Shown one piece after another: positions 46,700 through 61,600 of a stretch of DNA of 64,000 nucleotides. The notes below the pieces were generated by a model. It saw only the letters and a program-made list of their open reading frames with translations. It had not been told where the DNA came from and ran no database searches. Source of the DNA: Chamaea fasciata (Eukaryota; Chordata; Aves; Passeriformes; Sylviidae). Every line of letters begins with the position of its first letter. Within the stretch, counting starts at the first letter, position 1. The stretch covers positions 8,108,501 to 8,172,500 of the forward strand of contig JARCOQ010000016.1 of NCBI GenBank assembly GCA_029207755.1, read 5' to 3'. The position numbers and the translations under genes were made by a program.

Positions 46700-49600
46700 C
46701 TGCCAAGGAGAGCAAAGAAAACGTCAGCTGACACCAAGGCCAAGCACAGACCCCCGGGGGATGTCACACAGCTGGAGGCAGACTCCAACGTCCTCCCAGA
46801 CTCCCACAGACAGCACTCTTCAGCTAAAAGATGCACTTTGGCATTTCTCACTTCAGCTTGAGCAGGACACCCCACCTTGGCAGCTGTACAACCATCCTTC
46901 GAGGTCTAAACTCTCCAAGAGTAGACAGGACAGAGGGAGAAAACACCTGGAAATCCCTGACTTTAACACCTATGAAATCAGCACAGCCTTCCACCTCTGA
47001 CGCACTACACCCATCCCTCTCCATGCCTGAAAAATCACCCAAGTATTTTGAGGTGATTTGAGTTACAAAATTGGGAATAAAGACCAGCAGAAACAGCTCT
47101 GCACTTACCATAAGTTCTAAATAGTTCATTCGCTCAGCTGGGTTCTTCCTTAAGCTGGAAGGAAAAAGGAAAAGGGAGAAAAAGGCTGTAGGATCTTCTT
47201 CTTTTGCTGTATGGGGTCTGTCACAGGGGATCTCCACACTCAACATGAAATGCTCCCTGTGGGCTGCAACCACCCCTCTCCCTCCTTGGCTGAGCAGGTT
47301 TGAAGCACCAGCAAAGCAGCCAGGCAGGCAACTGGGGAAGGGCAACTCAGTGTTTTGCCACAAAAAGCACAAGCCAAGCAGCTCTGCAGTCTGCCCCACA
47401 GAGACCAGAACAACTGGAAAGGAGAGGATATGGTTTCCCAGCACCTGCAGGGTTTGCCTGGCAGCTCCAGGCAGCAGGGGACACCCTGGGGGGAGCAGCT
47501 TCCCACAAAACCACAAAGCAGCTTTCACCCAGAGGCTGCCAGGGGTTGCTTCTGGTTTCACTGCCACTATGCCAGAAAACACCAACATTTCAGCAGCAGT
47601 GACAGGAAAAGGGGAAGAGAAACCTCTGCACCTTCCAGCCAGCCTGGGTGAGTCAGGCTGAGAGCAAAACCAGTTTGGGCAGCGCTTCCGGCCATGCTGA
47701 GCACCAGGTACAGCGAGGAGGGGAGAAAAGGGCTCCCAAAAGGACAGCAAACCCAGCCCCACTCCAACCCCTACAGATCAGGGCTCCTCCTCAGCCAGGC
47801 TGGCAGAGCCAGCAGTCCCTGCTGGAGCCTCACCACTGTGCTGTGAAGTCCACAAAGTCCTTGGAGAAGCGTTCAGGTGGCAGCTGGGGCGAGGGCTCCT
47901 CCACCACCTGCTTGAGCTGCTGGAAGGGCGTGCCCCAGGACTCGTATGGGAAGCGGAGAATGGCCAGTTCAATCTGGGGATGGAAGCAGGGCAACGTGAG
48001 ACACACACCAAGCACAACCCCACCATGCTCAGCTAGCTCAGATTCAAAGGAAAACCCTCTTTTCCTTAGAAACCATTTTCAATTTGGGTCATACCACTTT
48101 TGTTTTTTTAAATACGAAGACCCAGAGGCCAAAAATACTTCCTTTTCAGGCTGGTTCAGCATATTAATGCATTTACAGGAAGTCACAAAAGATATGTAAA
48201 ATGGGATTATTTGAAAAGATAATAATAACAGCACACAGTTTCTGCACTGGCTTCCAAAGTGCTCTGCTGGCCCTAAGGCAGCCTCTGGGCCTTGGGCTGG
48301 CACTGCAAGAGCTAAACACACAAAAAAATCCACAAACCCAAGAAAAATTAAGTGCTAGAACATCATTTTGCCAAAACCACCTCAATTACTGGGTTCTTCC
48401 TACAAGTCACCTCTGCTCCATCCCTTATTTAAGCAGGAAAAAGTCTGTCACAGCTCCTGGGCAATCTCCTCATGCCAAGGATCAATTCCTGTCTCAAAAT
48501 GGGCAACAGAACCTTGATACCTGCCTGGTAGGGCATGATGGGATGGGAGGAAAAACAAACCTGAAAGGACAGAGATTGGGACAGAGCCCTGCCTGTGGCT
48601 CAGGTCAGGGGAGCTCAGTTCCTGCTGCTGCAAAACTGAATGAAGCCACCAGCCCAGGAAGGCCTGGAATAAGCCTGCAACTCAATGGCCCACAAACTGT
48701 CTGGTCTGAAAACAATCCAACCCCTTCATAAAGAAAATAAAACTAAAAAAAAACCGAGGAAGCCAGCCCAGGAGGAAGACACAAGAGGGAACCAAATATT
48801 TTGGGGCTCCATTCAGCTGCAGGCTGGCCAACTTTCAGCAAGCTCCTCTCTCCCTTCCAGCTTTGGGAAGGTTTGGATATTCCATCACTCAGGCTCCTGT
48901 CCCACAGCTTCCTGCAGCTCAGAGCTGATGACATTTCCAGTCAGCCAGACCAGCTCTGTGCTGGCATGGGGACACCAGGGAGAGGGGCTTGGGTTGGGTA
49001 CAGTGGATGAAACCACGCTGGGGAAGAGGGAATATTTGCCAAGACACAGCATGCACAAACGCAGGGATGCAGCCCCCAAAACAACATGGCTAAGAGGGCA
49101 CAGGAGAAATTCCTGAAAACCATCTACCCTCACAGAGAGAGTCTCCTGGAAAGCAGGAGCTGTTTCTCGGGCAGCATCCCTTGGAGGCAACAGCTGGGAT
49201 TTCCTTTGTCCACTGGCGCCAGAGGATCTCAGCTGCTTTCTGCAAGATCTGTTTCTTGCAGGAGGCAGATAAACCATCCCGAGCAGCTGCAATTTTGGAA
49301 CTGAAAGCATTTCCCCTTCCTGTTGGCTGCTCTGAGCTACCCCGCAGGCAGGATTTGCTGCAAACCGCACACAGCAGCTCTCACTGCAGCACGACTGGAA
49401 TCCCCTGCAAGGCTCTGGTGACATGAGGGGACTGAAGCAGGAAGGCTGCAGCAAACCCTGCTCCACTGACCACCCCTCAGCCAGCAGGCAGGGAGCTGCA
49501 GAGCAACTCAGAGCCAAGATCTTGGATACTCAGCGTGGATACTCATTGTCACCCTGATACTGTCCGCTGGGAGCCTGAATTCCCTGGGTAATTAATTAAC

Positions 49601-52600
49601 CTCATTGCCCTGAGCTGTCAGGCTCGAATTGAGTCCCGCTTGATGAGCACCCACCCAGCTGGCACTGCTCACAGCAGGGGTACAGCCCCACCTGCCCAAA
49701 GCCCATCCCAACCCCAGGGCTGCCGACACAGATCCCAGCCTTTGGTGTTACCATTGTGATCCCAAGGCTCCAGACATCCGACTTCACGTTGTAGCCCTTC
49801 TGGTTCAGCTCAGGGTTTATTCTTTCTGGCTGTAACAGCAAAATGGGAGATGTTACCACTCCTGCTTTCCCAGTACAAACCCCACAGAGCAAACCTCTGG
49901 CTCCAAAAGCCAGGCTGGGTGGATTTCCCTGGCTCAGGGTCTGAGGTTAAATCTAGCTCTCATGAAAGCCACATCTTGCTCCACACAACTCACATCAACT
50001 CTCCCTCTTTGCAGGAGAGTGAGACTTGCATGATCCCTGCCTCAGGAACACACGCTTCCCACAAGGATGCCACAGATGGCAAAGGGAAATTCACACTGAC
50101 TCGAGGATGAAACTGAACAATCCTGCCAAGAAAAGCCTCAGCACTTTCTATCCAACAAGGAGCAGTGCCACAACCAGCACCAGGCAGTTTTGTATCCTTC
50201 TGCAAATGGAAGGGGCAGAGGGAGAGTTGCTGTGGGATTAACACACAGAGCTGGGCTTAAAGGGAGGCTCTGCTGAGTCAGGGAGACCAGAGTACTCCTG
50301 AGTGGCTTTTATCTCAGGGTGGAGGTGGAACAGACTGATTTCTAAGCAACAGCCTCTTGCAGTCAGGGCTGAGGCTGCACAGGGATGCACTTACAGCCAT
50401 GTAGGGTTTGCAGCCAGCATCCATGGTCTTGGCAACAGAGTCCACCAAGTACCCACTGATCCCAAAGTCACACATCTTCACGTGTCCCTCCTTGTTGATC
50501 AGCACGTTGGAAGGTTTCACATCTGAGAGGAAAGGCAAGAGAGCAAATTGGGCACTTGCAGGTGTATTGAAGAGTCTGAGAAAGAACAGGCAATTCCCTG
50601 CAGGCCTGGGAGGGACCAGGCAGGCCCCAACACAGGGGGAGGGAGACAAAACCCCACCCGTCTTATTGCAATAAAAGTCATTCGCAGGTAAACTACAATC
50701 ATGTCCTTCAGGGAGAATAAGCCCCCTCCCTAACCAGACAGGTCAAAAGATTGAAATAAAATGTTGAGGAGTTTACCCCCAGCTCCTTAGGAGAGATTTA
50801 TGTGCCCAGCATAGCCTTAAAAGCATAGCTCTACCAAATCTTCAGGACAGTTGGTCTCATGCACATCCTGATCTGTCCACAACTGCACAAGGGACTTTAC
50901 CAGGATGGAGAGCAAGACCTGGGTGTTACAATTCCCACCTGTGATTTTTTAAGGTCTCCTTCAGCCCTTACTTTGCTAAAACTACCCAGCCAGGAGGATT
51001 TGGGGATTTTATCTCCAAGAGCTGCTTTCAAGGCACTTCTGTACTCCAAGAGGGACAGAGATGCCCATAAAACACAGGTAGTGAGGAATTCTGTTGTTAC
51101 ATTCAACCCTTCATCTGGAAAGGAGGAAGGGAGCATTTTGCAAAAAGGGAAGCATCTCAGGAACAAGCATCTAAAGCTGTTCACCACAGTCCTAAGCACC
51201 GGCAGATTCCACTTTAGGCTGATCCCAGAGGGACACAGCACACCTGGAAAGGAGTCCTCCCCTAGCTTATTTCAAAGTTGGATCTCCAGCCACACTCCAC
51301 TAACCCCATCCAGCATTTACCTCTATGGATTACAGACAGTTTACTGTGCAGGTGCTCCAGAGCTCGTACAATCTGGGGACAAACAGAGTGAGAAAGCACC
51401 CATCAGTCACACGCAGCAGCAGCAGCAGCCTCTCACTGCAAACACACCACAGGCCTCAGGAGAGGCCTCCAGCAGGCTCAGGGCAGGCACAAACCCATCG
51501 AAGAACCCAAGAGCTACTCACAGACACAGCCATTTTCCCCAAAATGTCTTCAGGGATGGTTTTCTTCTTCTCCAGCACTTTCTTGTAGAATTTATCTAGG
51601 GAGGTGTCCATGAGTTCCATGCAGATCCACACATCACCCTGCGGGACGGAGAGAAAGCAGCTGAGAGGGAATTCCCTGGAAATCCGAGGGAGGTAAAGAG
51701 CTGGGCTGAAGAACACAGGGGTGTTTGGGGACAGTTTGGTGCCACCAGTGCAAGCCCAGAGCCCCAGGTGCCCCCAGGCACCCACCAGGTCAGTACCTCA
51801 CGGAAGAGGGCTCCGTAGAAGGTGACTGTGTAGAAACAGTCCACTGTCCTCATGGAGATGTCCAGGTCCATCAACAACCTCTTCTGCTCCTGAGTGTTCA
51901 CAGTGGCTCGAATCCTCTGAGACAAATATGAAGGAGAAGGGTTTGGTGTAAGGTGTAAGGTGGGGTGACACCATCATCCCCCAGCCTGACTCAGGACCTG
52001 CAGTTCTGGGGCCAGGGCGTTTTATCCTTATTCTGCAGCCAGCAGCACCCAGGAGGAGACGCCCAAAGAACCTTAAGGAATGCCAAACCCTTGGCACGCT
52101 CTGCAGCGGATGCAGGGCCAGGCCAGCAGCCTGGACAGGCACTCTGACACCCCAGCCTTGCCCTGCAGGCACCAATCCTGCATTTCCAAGCCTGTTATCA
52201 ATCCCACCGTGCCCAGCCACTATCGGCACGGACCCCCCACTGACCAAACCACACCGGGAACACCACAGGCTGCCAAACCCAGATAAGCCCGTCCCCATTT
52301 CGCCACAACCCAGTGGAGCTCAGCAGCTCCTCTGCTCCCTGGGAGCTGCCCCTCCTGCTGCCCATCCCACCCAGGTGTCCCCAGGTGTCCTCACCTTCAC
52401 GGCCATGATGGTGCCGCTCTGCGCGTGCCGGACCTTCTCCACCACGCCATAGGCACCACGGCCCAGCTCCGAAATGGCCACCAGGTCATCAGCTTCCACC
52501 TCAAAGTTCTTCAGGAAGAGAGGACAAAATGGCATCAGGGACAAGCACGTTTATCAACAAGGACATCAGCAATGCTTTCAGCTCGCTCGTGCAGAGCATT

Positions 52601-55600
52601 TGAAGCAATGGTACCTTACAGAGGCACCACGCTTAGAGAGGATGGGGGTATTTTTGGCTCTGTTGAATCACAGCCCAAACCTTCTCACCCCAGGCTCACC
52701 AGGGTTCATTTAATTCCCCCCTCTGCAGCTGGAGATCAGGACTTTCATCCTTTAAGCCCAGAGAACGTTGCCATTAGAAAGGGCAGCAAAGGCTGGGTGC
52801 CTCTCTGCCTGCGGGGGATTACCCACACAAGGGTATTTCTGCAGTTGCTGAACTATTTGCAGGACTTTAACAACACAGACAGCAGTCAGGAGCCTCCACC
52901 ACAGCTCCAAACCCCTGTGTGCGGCCAGGGATCCCTCACCTCTCCCCACATCCCAAAAATCCTCAGTCACAAATACACCTGTGTGTGTCTAACAATGCCT
53001 GTGCAAAGCCTCTCTTGAATGAGATGCACACAGCAACTCCATTTCTAATTATCACTGAGTTCAAACTGGTTTCCGATACTTTCTCCTACCACCAAAAAGC
53101 TGCCAGCAAGGTAAAACCTGAGTTAACACTGAGAAAACAACTACCTAAGTGGTGCTTCAAGCTGGGAAAAAAACCCCCATGGCCAGTGCTCACCCCAGTG
53201 AATGCAGGACACAGCAGGGAGCCAGCGAGCTCCTGCACAACCCACAAACAAGTTTCCCTAAAGACACGTTCCCCTGTAATTGCTGGCTCTGCTGGGCAGG
53301 GCACGAGTGAGACACGGGCTATTTTTGGAACCGGCATTCATCGCTGCTAATAAGTCACAGGCCTCCTTTTAGCCGGGCTTTATCCAGCCTCCAGTTTTCC
53401 TCCGGTCTCAGGGAACGAAAATAATACCAGGATGCCAAACTGCCCCACAAAGGCAGCGAGGGTGGGACAGGAGCACGGCACAGCTCCAGATACACACGGT
53501 GCCTGCGAGCCACACCCTGAGCAGGGAGAGAGGAAACGTGGAGGAGCCAGGCTGGGAGATGTGGCTGCCAGGTCCCTGGGCAGCACTGTCCCCTCGGCAC
53601 TGTCCCCTCAGCACTGGCCACAGCCACCAGGTCTGCCGGACCTTCCCACCAGCCCTGGCTCCGCTGGTTCCAGCCAGATGTGGCTGTTGATTCCAGCCAG
53701 ATGTGGCAGGCAGGGAGCGAGGGAGGGCTGTGCCTGAGCTCAGAGCTGAGCTATGCTCTGCCCAGCACAGGAAGGTGCCGGCCCTTTCCTGGGCAGGACG
53801 TGGATCCTGGAATGAGGAGAGCAGGGCTGAGGGGACACGTCCGACCTCCCACCATGGGCAGCTGGCAGAGGAGCAGCAGTGCAGGCTCGCAGAGGCCTCC
53901 AGGAAGGATCTGGTGGTGCTTTTGGGACACGTGTTCTGCAGTTGTTCCAGGTTATTGTGTTTTTCCTTTCCTGGCATTCGCCCCGAGGCTTCCCCAGAAG
54001 CTGGCGGTTCCCAGCACGCTCCAGGAACCAGCCCTGCCCTGCCCAGCAACAAGAAGTGAGGGATGCAGCCACCTTCCCTCCCAGGACAATGGGATGCACA
54101 GCATGGCCTGTGCAGGTCCCATAGACCAGAGGTCACCAACCAGCCCCTCTCCTACAGCTGGAATTCTGCCCAAGTCCTCTTCTCCATCATGTCACTCCAA
54201 AATACCCAGACCAGACCCTTCCTGCAAACACTGCCGCAGGCAAGGAAGTGACTCTAGAGAGTTCTCCCTAAGCTGCAGCACTCTCCCCTTGCACACACAG
54301 TGCCCAGGCTGCCACAGAGAGCACCTCTCCCAGAGTTCCTGCTACACAGGATGCCAGGCCCAGAAAACAGCACAGGCAGCAGGATTGTTCCCTGGACCCA
54401 GCCAAAGCTTCCTCTCCTCAATCCTAATCCTTGCACTGAGGTCAAGGGACCCAGATCCCATCAGCCAAGCCACCTCCCAGCCTGGAAGGGTCTAGATATA
54501 GGGCTGATCCAATGCAGGGTATTTTTAGCTCATTTGCAAACAGCTTCTGCAGCCCCAAGAGAGCCCATAACAAGAGAATGAAATAAAAGAGACACAGTGG
54601 CTATTTCTAGCAGTGTTTTTCATCAGGTCACTAGGAAAGACTTTGGAGAACCAGAGAGAAACTTTGTGCCCAGCTTCTCCTGGGCCTCAAGCAGCAACAC
54701 GGACCTGTGGGTAGGCAAGATAAAGGGACTTTGTTAGGGACAGTCTGAGAGCTTGGTGAGGGCACCCTCATTTAGGACACATGGGTTGGGTCATCCTAGA
54801 ATGGTTTAGATTGAAAGTTGTACCTCATGAGGCTGCACTCCTGATCTGACAGGCTGCAAGGCACAATCCCACAGAGCTCTCAATGCCCAGGGAAAACCAA
54901 ACTGGAAGCAAGCAAAAGAAACAAACCCCATTGACACGTACTTTATCTCCAATGGTAATGAACGCCCTGGAGTCCAAGTTCCTCGGGGGCCTGCAAGAAA
55001 AGAGACAGAGTCAGGAGAAATCCCAGCTTCATTCACCTTTCTTGGCCAGAGCCAGGTTTCACATTCCTCTGGGCACTTTCAGCTGCTGCTTTTCCCCCCT
55101 GTGCCTCGTTGTAGGTTCCAACCAACCCCCTCCAAACACCCACAAATGCTTTAAATCGTGCCAGTAACACCTCACCCCACACCCACGGGGCACAGTGAGA
55201 ACCCCGGGGAGTCAGCCAGGTGAGACATGCACCAAACCACCAGGCTGTGAAACCATTCCTGCTCAGGAGAGGAGCCTGAGGAGCTGAGAGCAGCAGGATG
55301 AGACGTTTTCTGTGGCAGAGCAGCTCAGCTGTCGTGTTTTGACAGGCAGGTGTTGTAACAGCACAGCCACGGAGCCCGAAACGCACGCGAGGGAACAACA
55401 GGTAATTCCTCCCTGGTGAATCATTTGTGTACACTCTGCTGCCTGTTCCAGGCAGGCAGAGCAGGCAGCACTTTGGTGTCACCCTTTGCACAACACCAGG
55501 CAGGTGAAAGTTGCCCTTTATGGCTTTTTTCCTCACTGCTGCCCACTTCCCATTCTGGGCAGCACGGCACTTTTAAAGCCACCGTGAGTGTTGTGCCCTT

Positions 55601-58600
55601 CGTGCCTCACTTCTGGGCTCTCCCCATCCCCTGGGAGCTTCTGAGAGCAGAGATTGCTCAACTAGTTTAGTCTCAATTCCCATCAGAGCAGCCTCAGGCT
55701 TCAAGGAAGTACTTTGGGCTCTGAGCAAAAGCCTTGCACTGCGCAAATATTTGCACTGCAGCTTGAAAAGCAGGGAGGAAAGGAGCTGTGGACAGCTTGC
55801 ACCAGCCTCTGGGCATGCAAAGCCCTGCAGACTCCAGCGTGAGGCCTTCTCCAGGGGAAATTCAAACTCTGGCAGGAGCAGAGACAAATGTGCCCGTGGG
55901 GGAAGGAGGTGGTTGTCACACGCAGGGCAGGGCTGTGCGAGGCTGCACAGCATCAGTGGGGGAGCTCCACTGCCTCCCCCTTTCTACCTGGGGTTTTCAG
56001 CAGTGAGAATTTTCTTTTGGGGACTTCACTGCTCTCCTGGAGCTGGGAGAGCTCTCTAGAACAGGTTTCTGGAGCAAACAAGGCTCAGCAGCGGCGATGC
56101 CCGAAGTGTTTTGGAAGAACACCATGGAAGTGGAATTTTAGCCATCTGCTCTTTGTCAAGCCAAGCACTGCTACCCTGGGCTCTCCCCCATGGCATAACA
56201 AGCATCAGCAGCTCGAAGCAAACAGGGCAGGGAGGGAGAAATTCCAGTGCCCTGAGATACTGCTGGGCACTGGCCCCAGCACCAAACAGCACAACAGTGC
56301 AAGATGTCTGTGTCCCTGTGTCCTCCTTTTAGCAGGGTAAGGAGCTGCAAACAACTCAAACTAAACCTGATACTCAGGTCATGTAAAACACTCCCTTAGT
56401 GCCTCTGGCTCTTGTTGTGGTGCAGCTACCACCAGCTCTTCTTTTTCCCTGCACTAGAATTCTTCCCCCTTCTTCCCTCAGGCAGATTCACTCTCTCTAC
56501 CACATCTTTGCCCTTTGGCATCGGCAGATCCATGGCAGAAAGACTGAGGAGGGCTCCCCAGAGGATTCTGAGCCTTTGCCTTTAGGACATTTCCTATCAA
56601 ACAGGCACCTCCCAGAGAGACACACGCTGTGCTCATGTCTGCACACACATGTGCAATTCCTCCTCATCACCCACCAGTCACAGCTTAAGAGAAAAGAATA
56701 GCTATGCTGATTTTGGGAAGTCTTCACAGCCCATTCCCCTCAAGGAAGTGCCAAATCCAGCTCTGGAGAACCTCTTTAAGCAGCAGAGATACTCACGTTG
56801 TGTTGGCAACGGGTGGTTTGATGGGGACACATGTTATCCTCAGATCCCTTTTCTTCTTGCCTTTCACTGCAAGAGAAGATGCACACGTGAGCAAATGGAT
56901 TTTTGCTTCTTTCCTTCAAGCACCCTCTTGCCAGCAGCCATTAAGCAGGGAATGCAGGGCTTGGACCCCTCACCATGGTCAGCAAAATGCCAAGAAGGTC
57001 ACAGTGACCACTTGCCCAAAATTTCAGGCAAGAGGCAGAGCACAAGTGGCTCTCAGTGACACTGTTGAACATTGCTCTGTAGAAATAGCCAAGGGTGCAC
57101 TAACAGACCATTTTCCAGGTCTTGCAGCCAAGCACTGTACCCCAAAACAGCTCTTTACCCTACATGGCCATTAACAGTCCTCTCTCTTTGGGATTTAAAC
57201 CCTTTCTGGGGTGAAAACTGCAATTTCTGCTGGGCACTTGCCTGGTTTGTGTGGCTCCAATGATCCTTTGGAATCTGAAAGAGAAAAACGAGACACCGGC
57301 TCAGCCTCCATGCTCCAGCCAAAGCAGAGAGCAGCCCTGTACCCCTCATGGCTCATGGGCCCAGGAGAGCTCCAGGAGAGGGAGGCAGCTGGGCTTTGGG
57401 AGCACAGCCAAGCCTGGCCCCATCCCCGTTTCTCCAGCCACAAGAGGTCCCCACGCCATTAGTGATGTGCAGGGCTCCCAAAAAACATTCCCTGTCCAGA
57501 GGCTCCGTGGCCCCCAGCCCCAGCCTGGCCTTCCTGGGAAGAGCCAGGGTTGGATCTGGCATGGAGGGCAATGACCACAGAGGGACATCCAGCAAAAGCA
57601 AGGGGTTAGTCCCAGCAGGAGAGAGGACACCCCATCCACAACAAAGGGAAAACCAGACATGAAGCTGACTGTCAGCCAGCAGTGAAACCCCTCACAAATC
57701 TGGGCTTGCACAGGCTGAGGCACCAGGACAAGGCATCAGGAGTGACTGGCAAGAGGATGCTCTTGTCTCCCTCCTCCCAACTCCAAACAGCCCTGAGACA
57801 ACAACACCCACTGCTGCAGAGGGAAACGGGGCTCAGGCAGGGCCAGGACAGGCCAGAAACCTGCAGGTGAAAATTCCATCCCAGCTCCCTGGGAAGATAA
57901 ACTGAGCCCAAGGCGCTGAAAGTGCAGCAGCTGAGAGCATCGAGGTCCTGATCCCCCCAGGAGAGACAAGGGGGCAGCTGCACTTTGCAGCTAAAGGTGC
58001 TCTGGCTGCACAGAGCCAGGAGATCCATTAGAAAGCAGGAATATCAAGGTGTGCTCCAGGCACGGGGCTGGGAGCAGACAGCTCAGCGTGGCCTTGGACA
58101 GCCTTTCAAAACAGCTCCTACCTGCCTGGCTGCTGGGAGCAGGCGTGTGGACAAAGTCCAGCACTCCAAAGGCTGCCAGGGAAGGGAGGGGAGAGCCAGG
58201 AGCTGCAATTTCAGCAGCACTGTGCAAGAGTTCCTGCAGCTGCAGCAGGACAGAAGGTGACACAGGCCCAACATGTCCCCAGCACTGACATCCCTGTGTC
58301 CCCATCCCTGTGCCCTGCCAGCTCCAAGACAAAACAGGTGCCTGGGACTCGCTTCTCCTGCCTTGTCCTTCCCCAAATGCAAAGCTCACTGAGCTTGTGG
58401 GTTAAAGCTGGTCTGCAACAAATTGCAAAGGTCCCAACTGCAGGACCAGTAGCATCCCTCCCTGCTGAGGGAATCAGCACAGATCAGTCCACACCCCCAC
58501 CTTATCTGCCACTTTTCCTGCATCAGAGCTGAGCCATCAGCTCCAGGACCAGCACAGTTTCCATGATGTGAACTTCCAGCCCAGTGAAACCAGCCAACGA

Positions 58601-61600
58601 GCCACTCCACCCCAAACCCATCCCGCCTGGATGGAAACCACCTGACCACGCCAGAGCAATCACAAGTTCTAATTTGTGAGCCTGCAGAGTTTCCCTTCCC
58701 CATCACCCACCCTGGAAAGGGTGGAAGGGGTACCATGAAACAGCCCCACACACCCACTGACGGCACTTTGCAAAATACCCAGTTGAGTAACGACGGGAGC
58801 AAACGCAAAAGGGAGCCAAGGGAAAGATGTTGTCCCTGGGTTCAGAAATGCCTCCCCTTCCCACTCCCAGCCTCTTGCTACTCAGTGGGGGAGGCCAGGA
58901 ACACAATCTAGAGATTGGAGTCCCCTGAGTCCTTCTGCACTCAGGCAAGTTGGGGAGCTTGCTGTGGGCACCCATCGTATCCCAGGGGATGGATTCAGCT
59001 CCGTGCTGAGTGTTTCACCCCCAGGACCTGCTCTGAAACTCAGACTGGTCTCTGCTCCACACACAGCCCCCCCCCCAGCAGCTACCAGCCACACCTCTAC
59101 ATGGAGCCCTGAAATCCCCCCATGCTGGCTGGGATCCTGCTCCATCTGTTTGCTCTCCCTCTCCCCAATTGCCATAGTAACCCTGCAGAGCCGGCACAAA
59201 GCGCCTTCTGTGCCACAGCAGCTCCCCTGGCACCGCCGCCGTGACTCACAGGGCAGGAGCAGGGTCCACAGGCACCCAAGCCAGGCCTCCTGCAGGATGG
59301 CCTCAGCCCTTCCTCTGCCCTTCTGGCTGCAGGACAGAGGCTGGAGGGAGCTGGGAGCACCCAGGGTGGGGTTGGGAATCACAGGGTGTCCAGTGGAGCC
59401 CAAGCTTGCAGGCAGGATTTGCAGGGCAGCAAGAGATTCCCTGCTGCAAACCCCCTGCTCCATACAGGAGAGTCTTTTGATGTGCAATGTGCACTAGACA
59501 CGAACTCTGCTGTCACAGGCACCCTGCACTCCCTGTACTCCCAACCTACCGCCCTTGACTTCCCAGAGTTGGAGTCACCAACCATCCCATTCCCAGCTTA
59601 GCCCCAAAAAGCATTTCCTAGCTCCAACGTGAAAAAGCACTGATTAAACTGGAGGTATCACACCACCACTCCCAGGCTCTGCCTGGGCCACCTGTGAAGG
59701 GCAGAAAACCCAGCTCAGCCCACGCCTGCAGGAACAAAATCACCCGAGACGCTGCTCTGCAGCCAGGGAGCTGAGGCAGAGGTTGCATTTGTTTGTTACA
59801 GCTCTCCTAAAATTTGACATGAGATTTCCAGCTCCCAAAGGCTGGCCAGAACTACTCCTTGCTGCAAGCTTCACCCACTGCTTGTGGCACCAGTATCTCT
59901 CCCCAAGGAGAGCCCATGCCCTGTTCAGGGTGAATGAGAATGCAGGAAAAACCACGGAAGGGAATAAAAAAAAGGGAAAAAAAGAGAGAAGCAGAAAGGT
60001 AGTGGGATGGGCATGACATGACCCTGCAATTCAAGCTCTTCAGTGGCAGGGCAGCTTTTGCCTTCAGCCCCCGCAGGCAGCTGCTGTCAGCTCCTTCCCA
60101 CTGGAGAGTCCCTGGCACTGTCTCTCCTACACTTGAGACTCAGCACAATCCCTCCCACATTTGGGATCCCGGCAGGGTCGGTGCAGGAGGAATTGCTAGA
60201 ATGTGCACAACTGCTTATGTCACCTGAAAAATCCTGGAAACGCTCCAGTTTCCCAGGGCACCGGGCTCTTGCAAGAGGGGTGTCTGCAAGCACAAGCTCC
60301 CCTCAAGAGATCCCTCTGCAAAGGCCAAAAGGCAGCAGCAGGACAAGGCGATCTGGGGACACGTCCTGGTTATCCCTGCAAGCTTCCAGGGCTCTGCTGC
60401 CAGCCCCGAGCCCACGGGATGGCAGGGCACCATTCCGGGCACAGGAAAGGGCTGCCAGCCACGGACACACACGGCACAGTGCCCTGCACCCAGGCAGGGG
60501 AAAATTAGCTGACAGAAGTTCCTGGTGCGGATGAAATTGCGACCCACGTGATGCTGCAGGCACGTAACTGCATCCTTTATGCTAAGAAAGGAACCATTTC
60601 CTCCTAAAGAAAAAAAAAAAAAAACCCAACGAGATTTTTTCTCATGCTATAACCACCACCAGTGATGAACCTCCAGACATTTCCTGGAACTGCCTAATTC
60701 AACACCGGAATCCTCATTTTTGCCATCACCAACTTCGGCCCTATTAAGCTGCACCTCTCGGCGGGAGGTTTTTCCTTCCCACTCTGCTGGCGTGGGCGGA
60801 GAAAAACGAACAGGACAATCTAAAGAACTGCAAATAAAACTATTTGCCTGAGTCGACCTTTGAAATTAAACCTCAGCACTGCCTCCCCGGGGCTCTGGTT
60901 GCAGCCCCAGATGAAGTCCTGGGCACGGGAGGCTGCTCCGAGAGCTGCACTGCTTTGTTAGTGCTGGGGGAAATGTTTTGGATGCATCCCGGTTCTCCTC
61001 GGTCCAAGGAGGAGAGTCAAATGCCGTGGATAGGGCAGAAGGCTGGAGGGTGGATCCCAGCCCTGCTGCAAAGAAAGAGCTGGAACAAAAAAGCATCAAG
61101 GAAAAACAAACCAAAAACGAACTGAATTGGAGGCAGGGTGCAGAGCAGAGAGGGGAATTTGGGTGCCTGGTCATGAGAGCCAGCTCCTCACAGGCACACT
61201 TTGTGCTGTTTTCCACTGTTGGGAATGGAAAAAGCTATCCATGGAAGTGGAAAAAGGGCTCTCAACCTGCCCCGAGCCATCACTCATCGGCCGGCCGAGG
61301 TCCCGCTGCAGAGGGGCTCCCGCGGGTCAGCGCGCTCCTCACTTCTGCAAAACCGCCAGCCAGCAGCAGGAAAAAACCACGCTGCACAAAAAGCCCCTTG
61401 CAGCCCCAGAACAGCCTCTCAGCCTGTGCTGAATCAGAGCTCCTGACTGCTGGGGCTGTGGGCACCCACCTTTCCCATGCAACAGGCGCGGGACAACCTC
61501 GAAGAGCCGCTGGAAAACCCTGCGTCCCAGGAATGCAACTCAAACCGGAGCCAGAAGCCAGCTTTACTCTCTGCATATTTTCCTTCAGACATGCTGGATT

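Noticed and set aside
46848..47762. 304-codon minus-strand frame
   Set aside because: It is intron 11, exon 12 and intron 12 of MAP2K3 read through in frame; only 47,109-47,154 is coding and both splice sites are clear.
54785..54830. CR1-like words (CCTAGAATGGTTTAGATTGAAAG) in MAP2K3 intron 4
   Set aside because: Only about 25 bp resemble a CR1 3' end, too short to separate from chance.
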